64,000 bases of DNA from Escherichia coli DSM 30083 = JCM 1649 = ATCC 11775. Lineage in GTDB: Bacteria > Pseudomonadota > Gammaproteobacteria > Enterobacterales > Enterobacteriaceae. The notes below the pieces were generated by a model, which saw only the letters and a program-made list of their open reading frames with translations, made no database searches and had not been told where the DNA came from. The stretch spans positions 1 through 64,000 of the forward strand of contig NZ_CP033092.2 in assembly GCF_003697165.2 (NCBI RefSeq), in the 5' to 3' direction. Within the stretch, counting starts at the first letter, position 1. The number at the start of each line of letters is the position of its first letter. A program made the position numbers and the translations under genes. Below are positions 1 through 11,998 of the stretch, piece by piece.

Positions 1-1404
1 GTGTCACTTTCGCTTTGGCAGCAGTGTCTTGCCCGATTGCAGGATGAGTTACCAGCCACAGAATTCAGTATGTGGATACGCCCATTGCAGGCGGAACTGA
101 GCGATAACACGCTGGCCCTGTACGCGCCAAACCGTTTTGTCCTCGATTGGGTACGGGACAAGTACCTTAATAATATCAATGGACTGCTAACCAGTTTCTG
201 CGGAGCGGATGCCCCACAGCTGCGTTTTGAAGTCGGCACCAAACCGGTGACGCAAACGCCACAAGCGGCAGTGACGAGCAACGTCGCGGCCCCTGCACAG
301 GTGGCGCAAACGCAGCCGCAACGTGCTGCGCCTTCTACGCGCTCGGGTTGGGATAACGTCCCGGCTCCGGCAGAACCGACCTATCGTTCTAACGTAAACG
401 TCAAACACACGTTTGATAACTTCGTTGAAGGTAAATCTAACCAACTGGCGCGCGCGGCGGCTCGCCAGGTGGCAGATAACCCTGGCGGTGCTTATAACCC
501 GTTGTTCCTTTATGGCGGCACGGGTTTGGGTAAAACTCACCTGCTGCATGCGGTGGGTAACGGCATTATGGCGCGCAAGCCGAATGCCAAAGTGGTTTAT
601 ATGCACTCCGAGCGCTTTGTTCAGGACATGGTTAAAGCCCTGCAAAACAACGCGATCGAAGAGTTTAAACGCTACTACCGTTCCGTAGATGCACTGCTGA
701 TCGACGATATTCAGTTTTTTGCTAATAAAGAACGATCTCAGGAAGAGTTTTTCCACACCTTCAACGCCCTGCTGGAAGGTAATCAACAGATCATTCTCAC
801 CTCCGATCGCTATCCGAAAGAGATCAACGGCGTTGAGGATCGTTTGAAATCCCGCTTCGGCTGGGGACTGACTGTGGCGATCGAACCGCCAGAGCTGGAA
901 ACCCGCGTGGCGATCCTGATGAAAAAGGCCGACGAAAACGACATTCGTTTGCCGGGCGAAGTGGCGTTCTTTATCGCCAAGCGTCTACGATCTAACGTAC
1001 GTGAGTTGGAAGGCGCGCTGAACCGCGTCATTGCCAACGCCAACTTTACCGGACGGGCGATCACCATCGACTTCGTGCGTGAGGCGCTGCGTGACTTGCT
1101 GGCATTGCAGGAAAAACTGGTCACCATCGACAATATTCAGAAGACGGTGGCGGAGTACTACAAGATCAAAGTCGCGGATCTCCTTTCCAAGCGTCGATCC
1201 CGCTCGGTGGCCCGTCCGCGCCAGATGGCGATGGCGCTGGCGAAAGAGCTGACTAACCACAGTCTTCCGGAGATTGGCGATGCCTTTGGTGGTCGTGACC
1301 ACACGACGGTGCTTCATGCCTGCCGGAAGATCGAGCAGTTGCGTGAAGAGAGCCACGATATCAAAGAAGATTTTTCTAATTTAATCAGAACATTGTCATC
1401 GTAA
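1..1404 (+). CDS. dnaA: Chromosomal replication initiator DnaA
   Basis: AAA+ ATPase that binds DnaA boxes at oriC, melts the origin and loads DnaB helicase; it also autoregulates its own operon. The 467 residues match the usual E. coli length. Visible are the N-terminal oligomerisation domain, a variable Ala/Gln/Pro-rich linker (about 85-130), Walker A GGTGLGKT (about 172-179), Walker B LLIDDIQF, sensor TSDRYPKEI, and the C-terminal helix-turn-helix ending in the signature [11 protein letters not shown]. The start is GTG at base 1, so the dnaA promoter lies outside the window. dnaN follows after 4 bases, the classic dnaA-dnaN-recF operon. Confidence 0.99.
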
Positions 1405-1408
1405 ACCT

Positions 1409-2508
1409 ATGAAATTTACCGTAGAACGTGAGCATTTATTAAAACCGCTACAACAGGTGAGCGGTCCGTTAGGTGGTCGTCCTACGCTACCGATTCTCGG
1501 TAATCTGCTGTTACAGGTTGCTGACGGTACGTTGTCGCTGACCGGTACTGATCTCGAGATGGAAATGGTGGCACGCGTTGCGCTGGTTCAGCCGCACGAA
1601 CCAGGGGCGACGACCGTTCCGGCGCGCAAATTCTTTGATATCTGCCGTGGTCTGCCTGAAGGCGCGGAAATTGCCGTGCAGCTGGAAGGTGAGCGGATGC
1701 TGGTGCGCTCCGGGCGTAGCCGTTTTTCGCTGTCTACCCTGCCAGCGGCAGATTTCCCGAACCTCGATGACTGGCAGAGCGAAGTCGAATTTACCCTGCC
1801 GCAGGCGACGATGAAGCGTCTGATTGAAGCGACCCAGTTTTCTATGGCGCATCAGGACGTTCGCTATTACTTAAACGGTATGCTGTTTGAAACCGAAGGT
1901 GAAGAACTGCGCACCGTGGCGACCGACGGCCACCGTCTGGCAGTCTGTTCAATGCCAATTGGTCAATCTTTGCCAAGCCATTCGGTGATCGTGCCGCGTA
2001 AAGGCGTGATTGAACTGATGCGTATGCTCGACGGCGGCGACAATCCGCTGCGCGTGCAGATTGGCAGCAACAACATTCGCGCCCACGTTGGCGACTTTAT
2101 TTTCACCTCGAAACTGGTGGATGGTCGCTTCCCGGATTACCGTCGCGTTCTGCCGAAGAACCCGGACAAACATCTGGAAGCTGGCTGTGATCTGCTCAAG
2201 CAGGCGTTTGCTCGTGCGGCAATTCTCTCTAACGAGAAATTCCGCGGCGTGCGTCTGTATGTCAGCGAAAACCAGCTGAAAATCACCGCCAACAACCCAG
2301 AACAGGAAGAAGCGGAAGAGATCCTCGACGTTACCTATAGCGGTGCGGAGATGGAAATCGGCTTCAACGTCAGCTATGTGCTGGATGTTCTCAACGCACT
2401 GAAATGCGAAAACGTCCGCATGATGCTGACCGATTCGGTTTCCAGCGTGCAGATTGAAGATGCGGCCAGCCAGAGCGCGGCTTATGTTGTCATGCCAATG
2501 AGACTGTA

Positions 2509-2509
<1 letters not shown>
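1409..2509 (+). CDS. dnaN: DNA polymerase III beta sliding clamp
   Basis: Ring-shaped homodimeric processivity clamp that tethers polymerases I-V, MutS, ligase and Hda to DNA. 366 residues, the standard length, beginning [16 protein letters not shown] and ending in VVMPMRL, part of the hydrophobic pocket that takes clamp-binding motifs. The ATG is 5 bases after the dnaA stop, and the stop TAA shares its last base with the ATG of recF (TAATG), which suggests translational coupling. Promoters are known to lie inside dnaA; I did not try to place them. Confidence 0.99.
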
Positions 2510-6025
<3,516 letters not shown>

Positions 6026-6045
6026 TGGCGTTAACAATGCGAGCG

Positions 6046-6147
6046 TGCCTGATGCGCTACGCTTATCAGGCCTACGAGACTCCTGCAATATATTGAATTT
6101 GCATGTTTTTGTAGGCCGGATAAGGCGTTCACGCCGCATCCGGCAAG
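6046..6147. repeat. REP (PU) elements in a BIME-like pair
   Basis: Two REP-type palindromes lie downstream of gyrB: a degenerate one at 6047-6076 (TGCCTGATGCG ... CTTATCAGGCCTAC) and a canonical one at 6111-6147 (GTAGGCCGGATAAGGCG, then CGCCGCATCCGGC). They are separated by an AT-rich spacer. REP/BIME clusters at 3' ends of enterobacterial operons stabilise mRNA ends and can bind gyrase, Pol I or IHF. Confidence 0.85.
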
Positions 6148-6158
6148 AAGCTATAAGA

Positions 6159-6188
6159 AAAGGGCGGAGATCATCTCCGCCCTTTTTA
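6159..6188 (+). terminator. Rho-independent terminator after gyrB
   Basis: AAAGGGCGGAGA-TCA-TCTCCGCCCTTTTTA is a GC-rich perfect hairpin followed by a T run, 130 bases after gyrB and after the REP pair. It is the likely end of the dnaA-dnaN-recF-gyrB transcripts. Confidence 0.85.
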
Positions 6189-6264
6189 TTTCTGCAATCC
6201 GCAATTATCATCCCGCAGATCTATACTTTTTGGGTCAACACGTAACGCTTTACAGGTGATTATC

Positions 6265-6663
6265 ATGGGGCTTTTTGATGACGTTGTCGGTGCCTTTCTG
6301 AAAGGCGATGCGGGGAAATATCAGGCCATTTTGAGCTGGGTTGAGGAACAGGGCGGCATTCAAGTGCTGTTGGAAAAACTGCAAAGTGGCGGCTTAGGGG
6401 CCATTCTCTCAACCTGGCTGAGTAATCAACAGAGCAATCAATCAGTTAGCGGCGAGCAAGTGGAATCGGCGCTCGGCACAAATGCGGTGTCCGATCTCGG
6501 GCAAAAACTTGGCGTGGATACCAGTACAGCTTCCAGTTTACTGGCAGAACAATTGCCGAAGATTATTGATGCGCTCTCACCGCAAGGTGAAGTGTCACCA
6601 CAAGCCCATAACGATCTGCTTTCCGCAGGCATGGAACTGCTGAAAGGGAAACTTTTCCGCTAA
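6265..6663 (+). CDS. yidB: DUF937 family protein YidB
   Basis: Conserved protein of unknown function, 132 residues from ATG at 6265 (MGLFDDVVGAF). A GTG at 6256 would add three residues but has no better ribosome site. The sequence is rich in small and Gln/Ser residues, with two helical repeats and the DUF937-type pattern in which short helical modules carry Gly-Leu motifs (GGLGAILSTWLS, SSLLAEQLPKIIDALSPQG). No catalytic motif or signal peptide is visible. A strong terminator follows directly, so it is probably monocistronic. Confidence 0.9.
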   Translation: MGLFDDVVGAFLKGDAGKYQAILSWVEEQGGIQVLLEKLQSGGLGAILSTWLSNQQSNQSVSGEQVESALGTNAVSDLGQKLGVDTSTASSLLAEQLPKIIDALSPQGEVSPQAHNDLLSAGMELLKGKLFR

Positions 6664-6665
6664 GC

Positions 6666-6703
6666 AAAAGGGGAGCACGCAATGCGCGTTGCATCCCCCT
6701 TTT
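6666..6703 (+). terminator. Terminator after yidB
   Basis: AAAAGGGG(A)GCACGCAA pairs with TTGC ... CCCCCTTTT to form a long stem immediately after the yidB stop, ending in a T run. The A/T-flanked stem could work in both directions. Confidence 0.75.
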
Positions 6704-6777
6704 CCCTCGGGTGTTGTACTGATTTTTGAGCGGAATCGCGTTAGCATGGGTCAGGAACCAATCTACCTGGGGAACTC

Positions 6778-7590
6778 ATGGCTATCAAACTCATTGCTAT
6801 CGATATGGATGGCACCCTTCTGCTGCCCGATCACACCATTTCACCTGCCGTTAAAAATGCGATTGCCGCAGCTCGCGCCCGTGGCGTGAATGTCGTGCTA
6901 ACGACGGGTCGCCCTTATGCAGGTGTTCACAATTACCTGAAAGAGCTGCATATGGAACAGCCGGGCGACTACTGCATTACTTATAACGGCGCGCTGGTAC
7001 AGAAGGCCGCTGATGGTAGCACCGTGGCGCAAACCGCTCTCAGCTATGACGACTACCGTTTCCTGGAAAAACTCTCTCGCGAAGTCGGTTCTCATTTCCA
7101 CGCGCTGGACCGCACCACGCTGTACACCGCCAATCGTGATATCAGCTACTACACGGTGCATGAATCTTTCGTTGCCACCATTCCGCTGGTGTTCTGCGAA
7201 GCGGAGAAAATGGACCCCAATACCCAGTTCCTGAAAGTGATGATGATTGATGAACCCGCCATCCTCGACCAGGCCATTGCGCGTATTCCGCAGGAAGTGA
7301 AAGAAAAATACACCGTGCTGAAAAGTGCGCCGTACTTCCTCGAAATCCTCGATAAACGCGTTAACAAAGGTACGGGTGTGAAATCACTGGCCGACGTGTT
7401 AGGTATTAAACCGGAAGAAATCATGGCGATTGGCGATCAGGAAAACGACATCGCAATGATTGAATATGCAGGCGTCGGTGTGGCGATGGATAACGCTATT
7501 CCTTCGGTGAAAGAAGTGGCGAACTTTGTCACCAAATCTAACCTTGAAGATGGCGTGGCATTTGCTATTGAGAAGTATGTGCTGAATTAA
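6778..7590 (+). CDS. yidA: HAD-superfamily sugar phosphatase YidA
   Basis: Cof-type HAD-IIB phosphatase, 270 residues, dephosphorylating sugar phosphates in the cytoplasm (K-12 YidA has broad activity including erythrose-4-phosphate and alpha-glucose-1-phosphate). Catalytic motif I is DMDGT at 9-13 (D9 nucleophile, D11 acid/base), motif II is TTGRP, and motif III/IV is GDQENDIAMIEYAG near 219-232, with the type IIB alpha/beta cap between. It is preceded by its own promoter region and a GGGGAACTC ribosome site. It converges on yidX. Confidence 0.97.
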   Translation: MAIKLIAIDMDGTLLLPDHTISPAVKNAIAAARARGVNVVLTTGRPYAGVHNYLKELHMEQPGDYCITYNGALVQKAADGSTVAQTALSYDDYRFLEKLSREVGSHFHALDRTTLYTANRDISYYTVHESFVATIPLVFCEAEKMDPNTQFLKVMMIDEPAILDQAIARIPQEVKEKYTVLKSAPYFLEILDKRVNKGTGVKSLADVLGIKPEEIMAIGDQENDIAMIEYAGVGVAMDNAIPSVKEVANFVTKSNLEDGVAFAIEKYVLN

Positions 7591-7598
7591 TCAGTGAA

Positions 7599-7627
7599 CG
7601 GGCAAACGGCATGAATGCGTTTGCCCG
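7599..7627. terminator. Inverted repeat between convergent yidA and yidX
   Basis: CGGGCAAACG at 7599-7608 is perfectly complementary to CGTTTGCCCG at 7618-7627, with a 9-base loop. It lies 8 bases past the yidA stop and 7 bases beyond the yidX stop on the other strand, so it is probably a shared bidirectional terminator, although no good T run follows on either side. Confidence 0.65.
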
Positions 7628-7633
7628 CAGCGA

Positions 7634-8290
7634 TTAACAATTTCTGGTCGTGCATAAAATCAGGAACTGGAGTGGTGACGTTACTATATCCAGCGTAAGA
7701 GTGACTGGCAGCAGCGCATTAACGAGGCCGTGCGGGACGCCATCTGTTGCTTTGTACTCATAAAATCCCACCGTAAAGGGTTGATGGAAAACCATCACGT
7801 TTGAGTAATCCGCTTTTTTATTTTTCTGGTGGATTGAGCCTTTCAAACCGTCCAGCATCCATGTACAACGCCGGGTATCACAAATAAAACCATATTGTGT
7901 TGCCAGTGCCTTATCTTCTTCGTTGTTCCAGTCGTAATAGAGCGTAATAGCACCAGAGAAATTCTTATTACTGCTGCTTAAAATAAATTTCGCGTTATCA
8001 GAAACGGTGATTCTTTCACCATGGATTGCCGGATCGTTCAGCATTTTAACCACCTCATCGCCGCCGGTGGTCAACAGATAGTCCAACGATTCACCAACAA
8101 AAACATAGCCTTTCGTACCGTTACTATCTTCTGCCAGCGATAAACCCTTAATCGTGTCTGACCGCCATTGCTCGGCATGTGGACGGCTTGCAGTATTGGA
8201 AACCAATCCCCAGGTGATACATCCGGTCAACGCAAATGCCAAAGAACACAAACTGGCAGCCTTGAAAAATCCCTTAAGATTCAACTTCAT
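7634..8290 (-). CDS. yidX: Putative lipoprotein YidX
   Basis: 218 residues from ATG at 8290, starting MKLNLKGFFKAA. A lipobox LTGC is seen with Cys24 as the lipidation site, followed by Ile and Thr, so sorting to the outer membrane is expected. The remainder is soluble and of unknown fold. Two upstream in-frame codons (M at 8308) are less likely because the signal peptide begins at 8290. The protein has the K-12 YidX length, but several segments differ clearly from the K-12 sequence as I remember it, suggesting a divergent allele. It stands alone between yidA and the dgo promoter. Confidence 0.85.
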   Translation of the reverse strand: MKLNLKGFFKAASLCSLAFALTGCITWGLVSNTASRPHAEQWRSDTIKGLSLAEDSNGTKGYVFVGESLDYLLTTGGDEVVKMLNDPAIHGERITVSDNAKFILSSSNKNFSGAITLYYDWNNEEDKALATQYGFICDTRRCTWMLDGLKGSIHQKNKKADYSNVMVFHQPFTVGFYEYKATDGVPHGLVNALLPVTLTLDIVTSPLQFLILCTTRNC

Positions 8291-8428
8291 GATTAATCCT
8301 TTAAACAAGAGTACTAAGCCGTTGAAAGCATACTCTTCTTTCCCTCCTGTTTAGCGCCTGATCTCCCTTTTCAGATTTTTGCCCGACGTAGAACATTTTC
8401 TTATGGATTGTTCTTTTTGTGATCTAAA

Positions 8429-8460
8429 TTGTAGTACAATAATATAACTTTGTACTACAT
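8429..8460 (+). promoter_or_regulatory. DgoR operator region of the dgo operon
   Basis: TTGTAGTACAA (8429-8439) is a perfect 11-bp palindrome, and TTTGTACTACAT (8449-8460) is a near-copy in reverse orientation. GntR/FadR regulators bind such short palindromes, and DgoR was reported to bind repeated inverted sites just upstream of dgoR, with D-galactonate releasing it. The sites lie about 110-140 bases before the dgoR start. Confidence 0.75.
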
Positions 8461-8568
8461 TAGGCGCACAGCAAACGCGAACGTCATCACGCTGGTACTA
8501 CAAAATTGCCGCGTTATGCATCGATCGGGGTAAAGTAGAGAAGAACATACAGAGCACAAGGACTCTCC

Positions 8569-9258
8569 ATGACTCTCAATAAAACCGATCGCATCGTTAT
8601 TACGCTGGGTAAACAGATCGTTCACGGCAAATACGTGCCAGGCTCGCCGCTTCCGGCTGAGGCAGAACTCTGTGAGGAGTTTGCAACCTCGCGCAACATC
8701 ATCCGTGAGGTATTTCGTTCGCTGATGGCGAAGCGGCTGATTGAAATGAAACGTTATCGCGGGGCGTTTGTGGCTCCGCGTAACCAGTGGAATTACCTCG
8801 ACACTGACGTACTGCAATGGGTGCTGGAAAACGACTACGACCCACGGCTTATCAGTGCAATGAGCGAAGTGCGAAATCTGGTGGAACCGGCGATTGCCCG
8901 TTGGGCAGCAGAACGCGCGACCTCCAGCGATCTGGCGCAGATTGAATCGGCGCTGAACGAGATGATTGCTAACAATCAGGACCGCGAAGCGTTTAACGAA
9001 GCGGATATTCGCTACCACGAGGCGGTGCTGCAGTCGGTGCATAACCCGGTGTTACAGCAACTGAGCATTGCGATCAGTTCGCTGCAGCGGGCGGTTTTTG
9101 AACGAACCTGGATGGGCGATGAGGCCAACATGCCGCAAACGCTCCAGGAACATAAGGCGCTGTTCGATGCGATAAGGCATCAGGACGGCGATGCGGCAGA
9201 GCAGGCGGCGCTTACCATGATCGCCAGCTCGACACGAAGGTTAAAGGAAATCACATGA
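8569..9258 (+). CDS. dgoR: D-galactonate operon repressor DgoR (GntR/FadR)
   Basis: Autoregulatory repressor of dgo, induced by D-galactonate. 229 residues: a winged helix at about 10-75 (GSPLPAEAELCEEF, SRNIIREVFRSL) and a C-terminal FCD ligand and dimerisation domain with the metal or ligand histidine pattern D...H...H (NEADIRYHEAVLQ, LQEHKALFDAI). ATG at 8569 follows the ribosome site AAGGAC. The stop overlaps the dgoK start by 4 bases, so regulator and enzymes share one transcript. It appears intact; loss-of-function dgoR mutants are a known in-host adaptation. Confidence 0.97.
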   Translation: MTLNKTDRIVITLGKQIVHGKYVPGSPLPAEAELCEEFATSRNIIREVFRSLMAKRLIEMKRYRGAFVAPRNQWNYLDTDVLQWVLENDYDPRLISAMSEVRNLVEPAIARWAAERATSSDLAQIESALNEMIANNQDREAFNEADIRYHEAVLQSVHNPVLQQLSIAISSLQRAVFERTWMGDEANMPQTLQEHKALFDAIRHQDGDAAEQAALTMIASSTRRLKEIT

Positions 9259-10133
9259 CAGCTCGCTACATCGCAATTGACTGGGGATCGACCAATCTGC
9301 GCGCCTGGCTTTATCAGGGCGACCACTGCCTGGACAGCAGGCAATCAGAAGCAGGCGTCACGCGCCTGAACGGAAAATCTCCGGCTGCGGTGTTAGCAGA
9401 AGTGACGACCGACTGGCGTGAAGAGAATACGCCAGTGGTAATGGCAGGAATGGTCGGCAGCAATGTCGGCTGGAAAGTTGCGCCATATTTATCCGTTCCA
9501 GCCCGTTTCTCGTCTATTGGCGAACAATTAACATCTGCTGGCGACAATATCTGGATTATTCCCGGATTATGCGTCTCTCATGACGATAACCACAATGTGA
9601 TGCGCGGCGAAGAAACACAATTGATCGGCGCGCGCACTCTCGCTCCTTCCTCTCTTTATGTCATGCCCGGTACGCATTGCAAATGGGTGCAGGCCGATAG
9701 CCAGCAAATTAACGATTTTCGCACCGTGATGACCGGTGAATTACATCATTTACTGTTAAATCACTCATTGATTGGCGCAGGTTTGCCGCCGCAGGAAAAC
9801 GCTGCCGATGCTTTCGCGGCTGGTCTTGAGCGTGGCCTTAATGCTCCCGACATATTGCCGCAGCTTTTTGAAGTTCGCGCCTCGCATGTGCTGGGAACAC
9901 TTCCCCGCGAACAGGTCAGCGAATTTCTCTCTGGTTTGTTGATTGGCGCAGAGGTCGCCAGTATGCGCGACTATGTGACCCATCAACAAGTCATCACCCT
10001 TGTCGCCGGAACATCGCTGACCGTGCGCTACCAGCAAGCCTTTCAGGCGATGGGTTGCGACGTGACGGCGGTGGCAGGCGACACGGCATTTCAGGCTGGT
10101 ATAAGGAGCATCGCTCATGCAGTGGCAAACTAA
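9255..10133 (+). CDS. dgoK: 2-dehydro-3-deoxygalactonokinase
   Basis: Phosphorylates 2-keto-3-deoxy-D-galactonate to its 6-phosphate with ATP, the second catabolic step of the galactonate De Ley-Doudoroff branch. 292 residues with the actin-like fold N-terminal phosphate loop IDWGSTNLRAWL and later MPGTHCKWV and LVAGTSL motifs. The start overlaps the dgoR stop by 4 bases and the 3' end overlaps dgoA by 17 bases, indicating tight translational coupling. Confidence 0.97.
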   Translation: MTARYIAIDWGSTNLRAWLYQGDHCLDSRQSEAGVTRLNGKSPAAVLAEVTTDWREENTPVVMAGMVGSNVGWKVAPYLSVPARFSSIGEQLTSAGDNIWIIPGLCVSHDDNHNVMRGEETQLIGARTLAPSSLYVMPGTHCKWVQADSQQINDFRTVMTGELHHLLLNHSLIGAGLPPQENAADAFAAGLERGLNAPDILPQLFEVRASHVLGTLPREQVSEFLSGLLIGAEVASMRDYVTHQQVITLVAGTSLTVRYQQAFQAMGCDVTAVAGDTAFQAGIRSIAHAVAN

Positions 10134-10734
10134 ACTCCCGCTGATCGCCATTTTGCGCGGCATTACGCCCGACGAGGCACTGGCACATGTTGGCGCGGTG
10201 ATTGACGCCGGGTTCGACGCGGTTGAAATCCCGCTGAATTCTCCACAATGGGAGCAGAGCATTCCCGCCATCGTTGATGCGTACGGCGATAAGGCGTTGA
10301 TTGGCGCAGGTACGGTACTGAAACCTGAACAGGTCGATGCGCTCGCCAGAATGGGCTGTCAGCTCATCGTTACGCCCAATATCCATAGTGAAGTGATCCG
10401 CCGTGCGGTGGGCTACGGCATGACCGTCTGCCCCGGCTGTGCGACGGCGACCGAAGCCTTTACCGCGCTCGAAGCGGGCGCGCAGGCGCTGAAAATATTC
10501 CCGTCATCGGCTTTTGGTCCGCAATACATCAAAGCATTAAAAGCGGTATTACCACCGGACATCGCGGTCTTTGCCGTTGGCGGTGTGACGCCAGAAAACC
10601 TGGCGCAGTGGATAGATGCAGGCTGTGCCGGAGCGGGCTTAGGTAGCGATCTCTATCGCGCCGGGCAGTCCGTAGAACGGACTGCGCAGCAGGCAGCAGC
10701 ATTTGTTAAGGCGTATCGAGAGGCAGTGCAATGA
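10117..10734 (+). CDS. dgoA: 2-dehydro-3-deoxy-6-phosphogalactonate aldolase
   Basis: Class I (Schiff base) aldolase of the KDPG/KHG family, cleaving KDP-galactonate to pyruvate and D-glyceraldehyde-3-phosphate. 205 residues. The Schiff-base lysine is in ALKIFPSS (about K126), with the catalytic Glu in AVEIPLNSPQ near residue 37 and the phosphate site GAGLGSDLY. Ribosome site AAGGAG lies inside the end of dgoK. Its stop overlaps the dgoD ATG by 4 bases. Confidence 0.97.
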   Translation: MQWQTKLPLIAILRGITPDEALAHVGAVIDAGFDAVEIPLNSPQWEQSIPAIVDAYGDKALIGAGTVLKPEQVDALARMGCQLIVTPNIHSEVIRRAVGYGMTVCPGCATATEAFTALEAGAQALKIFPSSAFGPQYIKALKAVLPPDIAVFAVGGVTPENLAQWIDAGCAGAGLGSDLYRAGQSVERTAQQAAAFVKAYREAVQ

Positions 10735-11879
10735 AAATCACCAAAATTACCACGTATCGTTTACCTCCCCGCTGGATGTTCCTGAAAATTGAAACCGATG
10801 AAGGCGTGGTCGGTTGGGGCGAGCCCGTGATTGAAGGCCGCGCTCGCACGGTGGAAGCGGCAGTCCACGAGCTGAGTGACTATTTGATTGGTCAGGACCC
10901 GTCACGCATCAACGACTTATGGCAAGTGATGTATCGCGCCGGATTTTATCGTGGCGGTCCAATCCTGATGAGCGCCATCGCCGGGATCGACCAGGCGTTA
11001 TGGGATATCAAAGGCAAAGTGCTGAATGCGCCGGTCTGGCAACTGATGGGCGGCCTGGTTCGCGACAAAATTAAAGCCTACAGTTGGGTCGGCGGCGATC
11101 GTCCGGCGGATGTTATCGACGGCATTAAAACGCTACGCGAAATCGGCTTCGATACCTTCAAACTGAATGGTTGTGAAGAACTGGGGCTAATTGATAACTC
11201 CCGCGCGGTAGATGCGGCAGTCAACACCGTGGCGCAAATTCGTGAAGCCTTTGGTAATCAGATTGAGTTTGGTCTGGACTTCCATGGTCGCGTCAGCGCG
11301 CCGATGGCGAAAGTGCTGATTAAAGAGCTGGAACCGTATCGTCCGCTGTTTATTGAAGAGCCGGTGCTGGCGGAACAGGCCGAATACTACCCGAAACTGG
11401 CGGCACAAACGCATATTCCACTGGCGGCGGGTGAGCGCATGTTCTCACGCTTCGATTTTAAACGTGTGCTGGAGGCAGGCGGTATTTCGATTCTGCAACC
11501 GGATCTCTCCCACGCAGGCGGTATTACCGAATGCTACAAAATTGCCGGAATGGCAGAAGCCTATGACGTGACCCTTGCGCCGCACTGTCCGCTCGGACCG
11601 ATTGCACTGGCGGCTTGCCTGCATATCGACTTTGTTTCCTATAACGCCGTCCTTCAGGAACAAAGTATGGGCATTCATTACAACAAAGGCGCGGAGTTAC
11701 TCGACTTTGTGAAAAACAAAGAGGACTTCAGCATGGTCGGCGGTTTCTTTAAACCATTAACGAAACCGGGCTTAGGCGTGGAAATCGACGAAGCTAAAGT
11801 TATTGAGTTCAGTAAAAATGCCCCGGACTGGCGTAATCCGCTCTGGCGTCATGAAGATAACAGCGTAGCAGAGTGGTAA
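10731..11879 (+). CDS. dgoD: D-galactonate dehydratase
   Basis: Enolase-superfamily (mandelate racemase subgroup) enzyme that dehydrates D-galactonate to 2-keto-3-deoxygalactonate, the first step. 382 residues. Metal ligands and catalytic residues are all seen: D183 and H185 in GLDFHGR, the glutamates in FIEEP (about 209) and AAGERMF (about 235), Asp in QPDLSHAGG (about 258) and the base His in LAPHCPLGP (about 285). The transporter dgoT follows after a gap of 119 bases. Confidence 0.98.
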   Translation: MKITKITTYRLPPRWMFLKIETDEGVVGWGEPVIEGRARTVEAAVHELSDYLIGQDPSRINDLWQVMYRAGFYRGGPILMSAIAGIDQALWDIKGKVLNAPVWQLMGGLVRDKIKAYSWVGGDRPADVIDGIKTLREIGFDTFKLNGCEELGLIDNSRAVDAAVNTVAQIREAFGNQIEFGLDFHGRVSAPMAKVLIKELEPYRPLFIEEPVLAEQAEYYPKLAAQTHIPLAAGERMFSRFDFKRVLEAGGISILQPDLSHAGGITECYKIAGMAEAYDVTLAPHCPLGPIALAACLHIDFVSYNAVLQEQSMGIHYNKGAELLDFVKNKEDFSMVGGFFKPLTKPGLGVEIDEAKVIEFSKNAPDWRNPLWRHEDNSVAEW

Positions 11880-11998
11880 TTCCTGCCACGTAAGCCCCTC
11901 ATCGGGCACTAAAACAGCAATACAAAAATATAACCCTCTGTAAATTACAGGGCATGGTGAGCGGCTTCGCTATGCCCAAAATCTGGAGAAAGCTCGCT

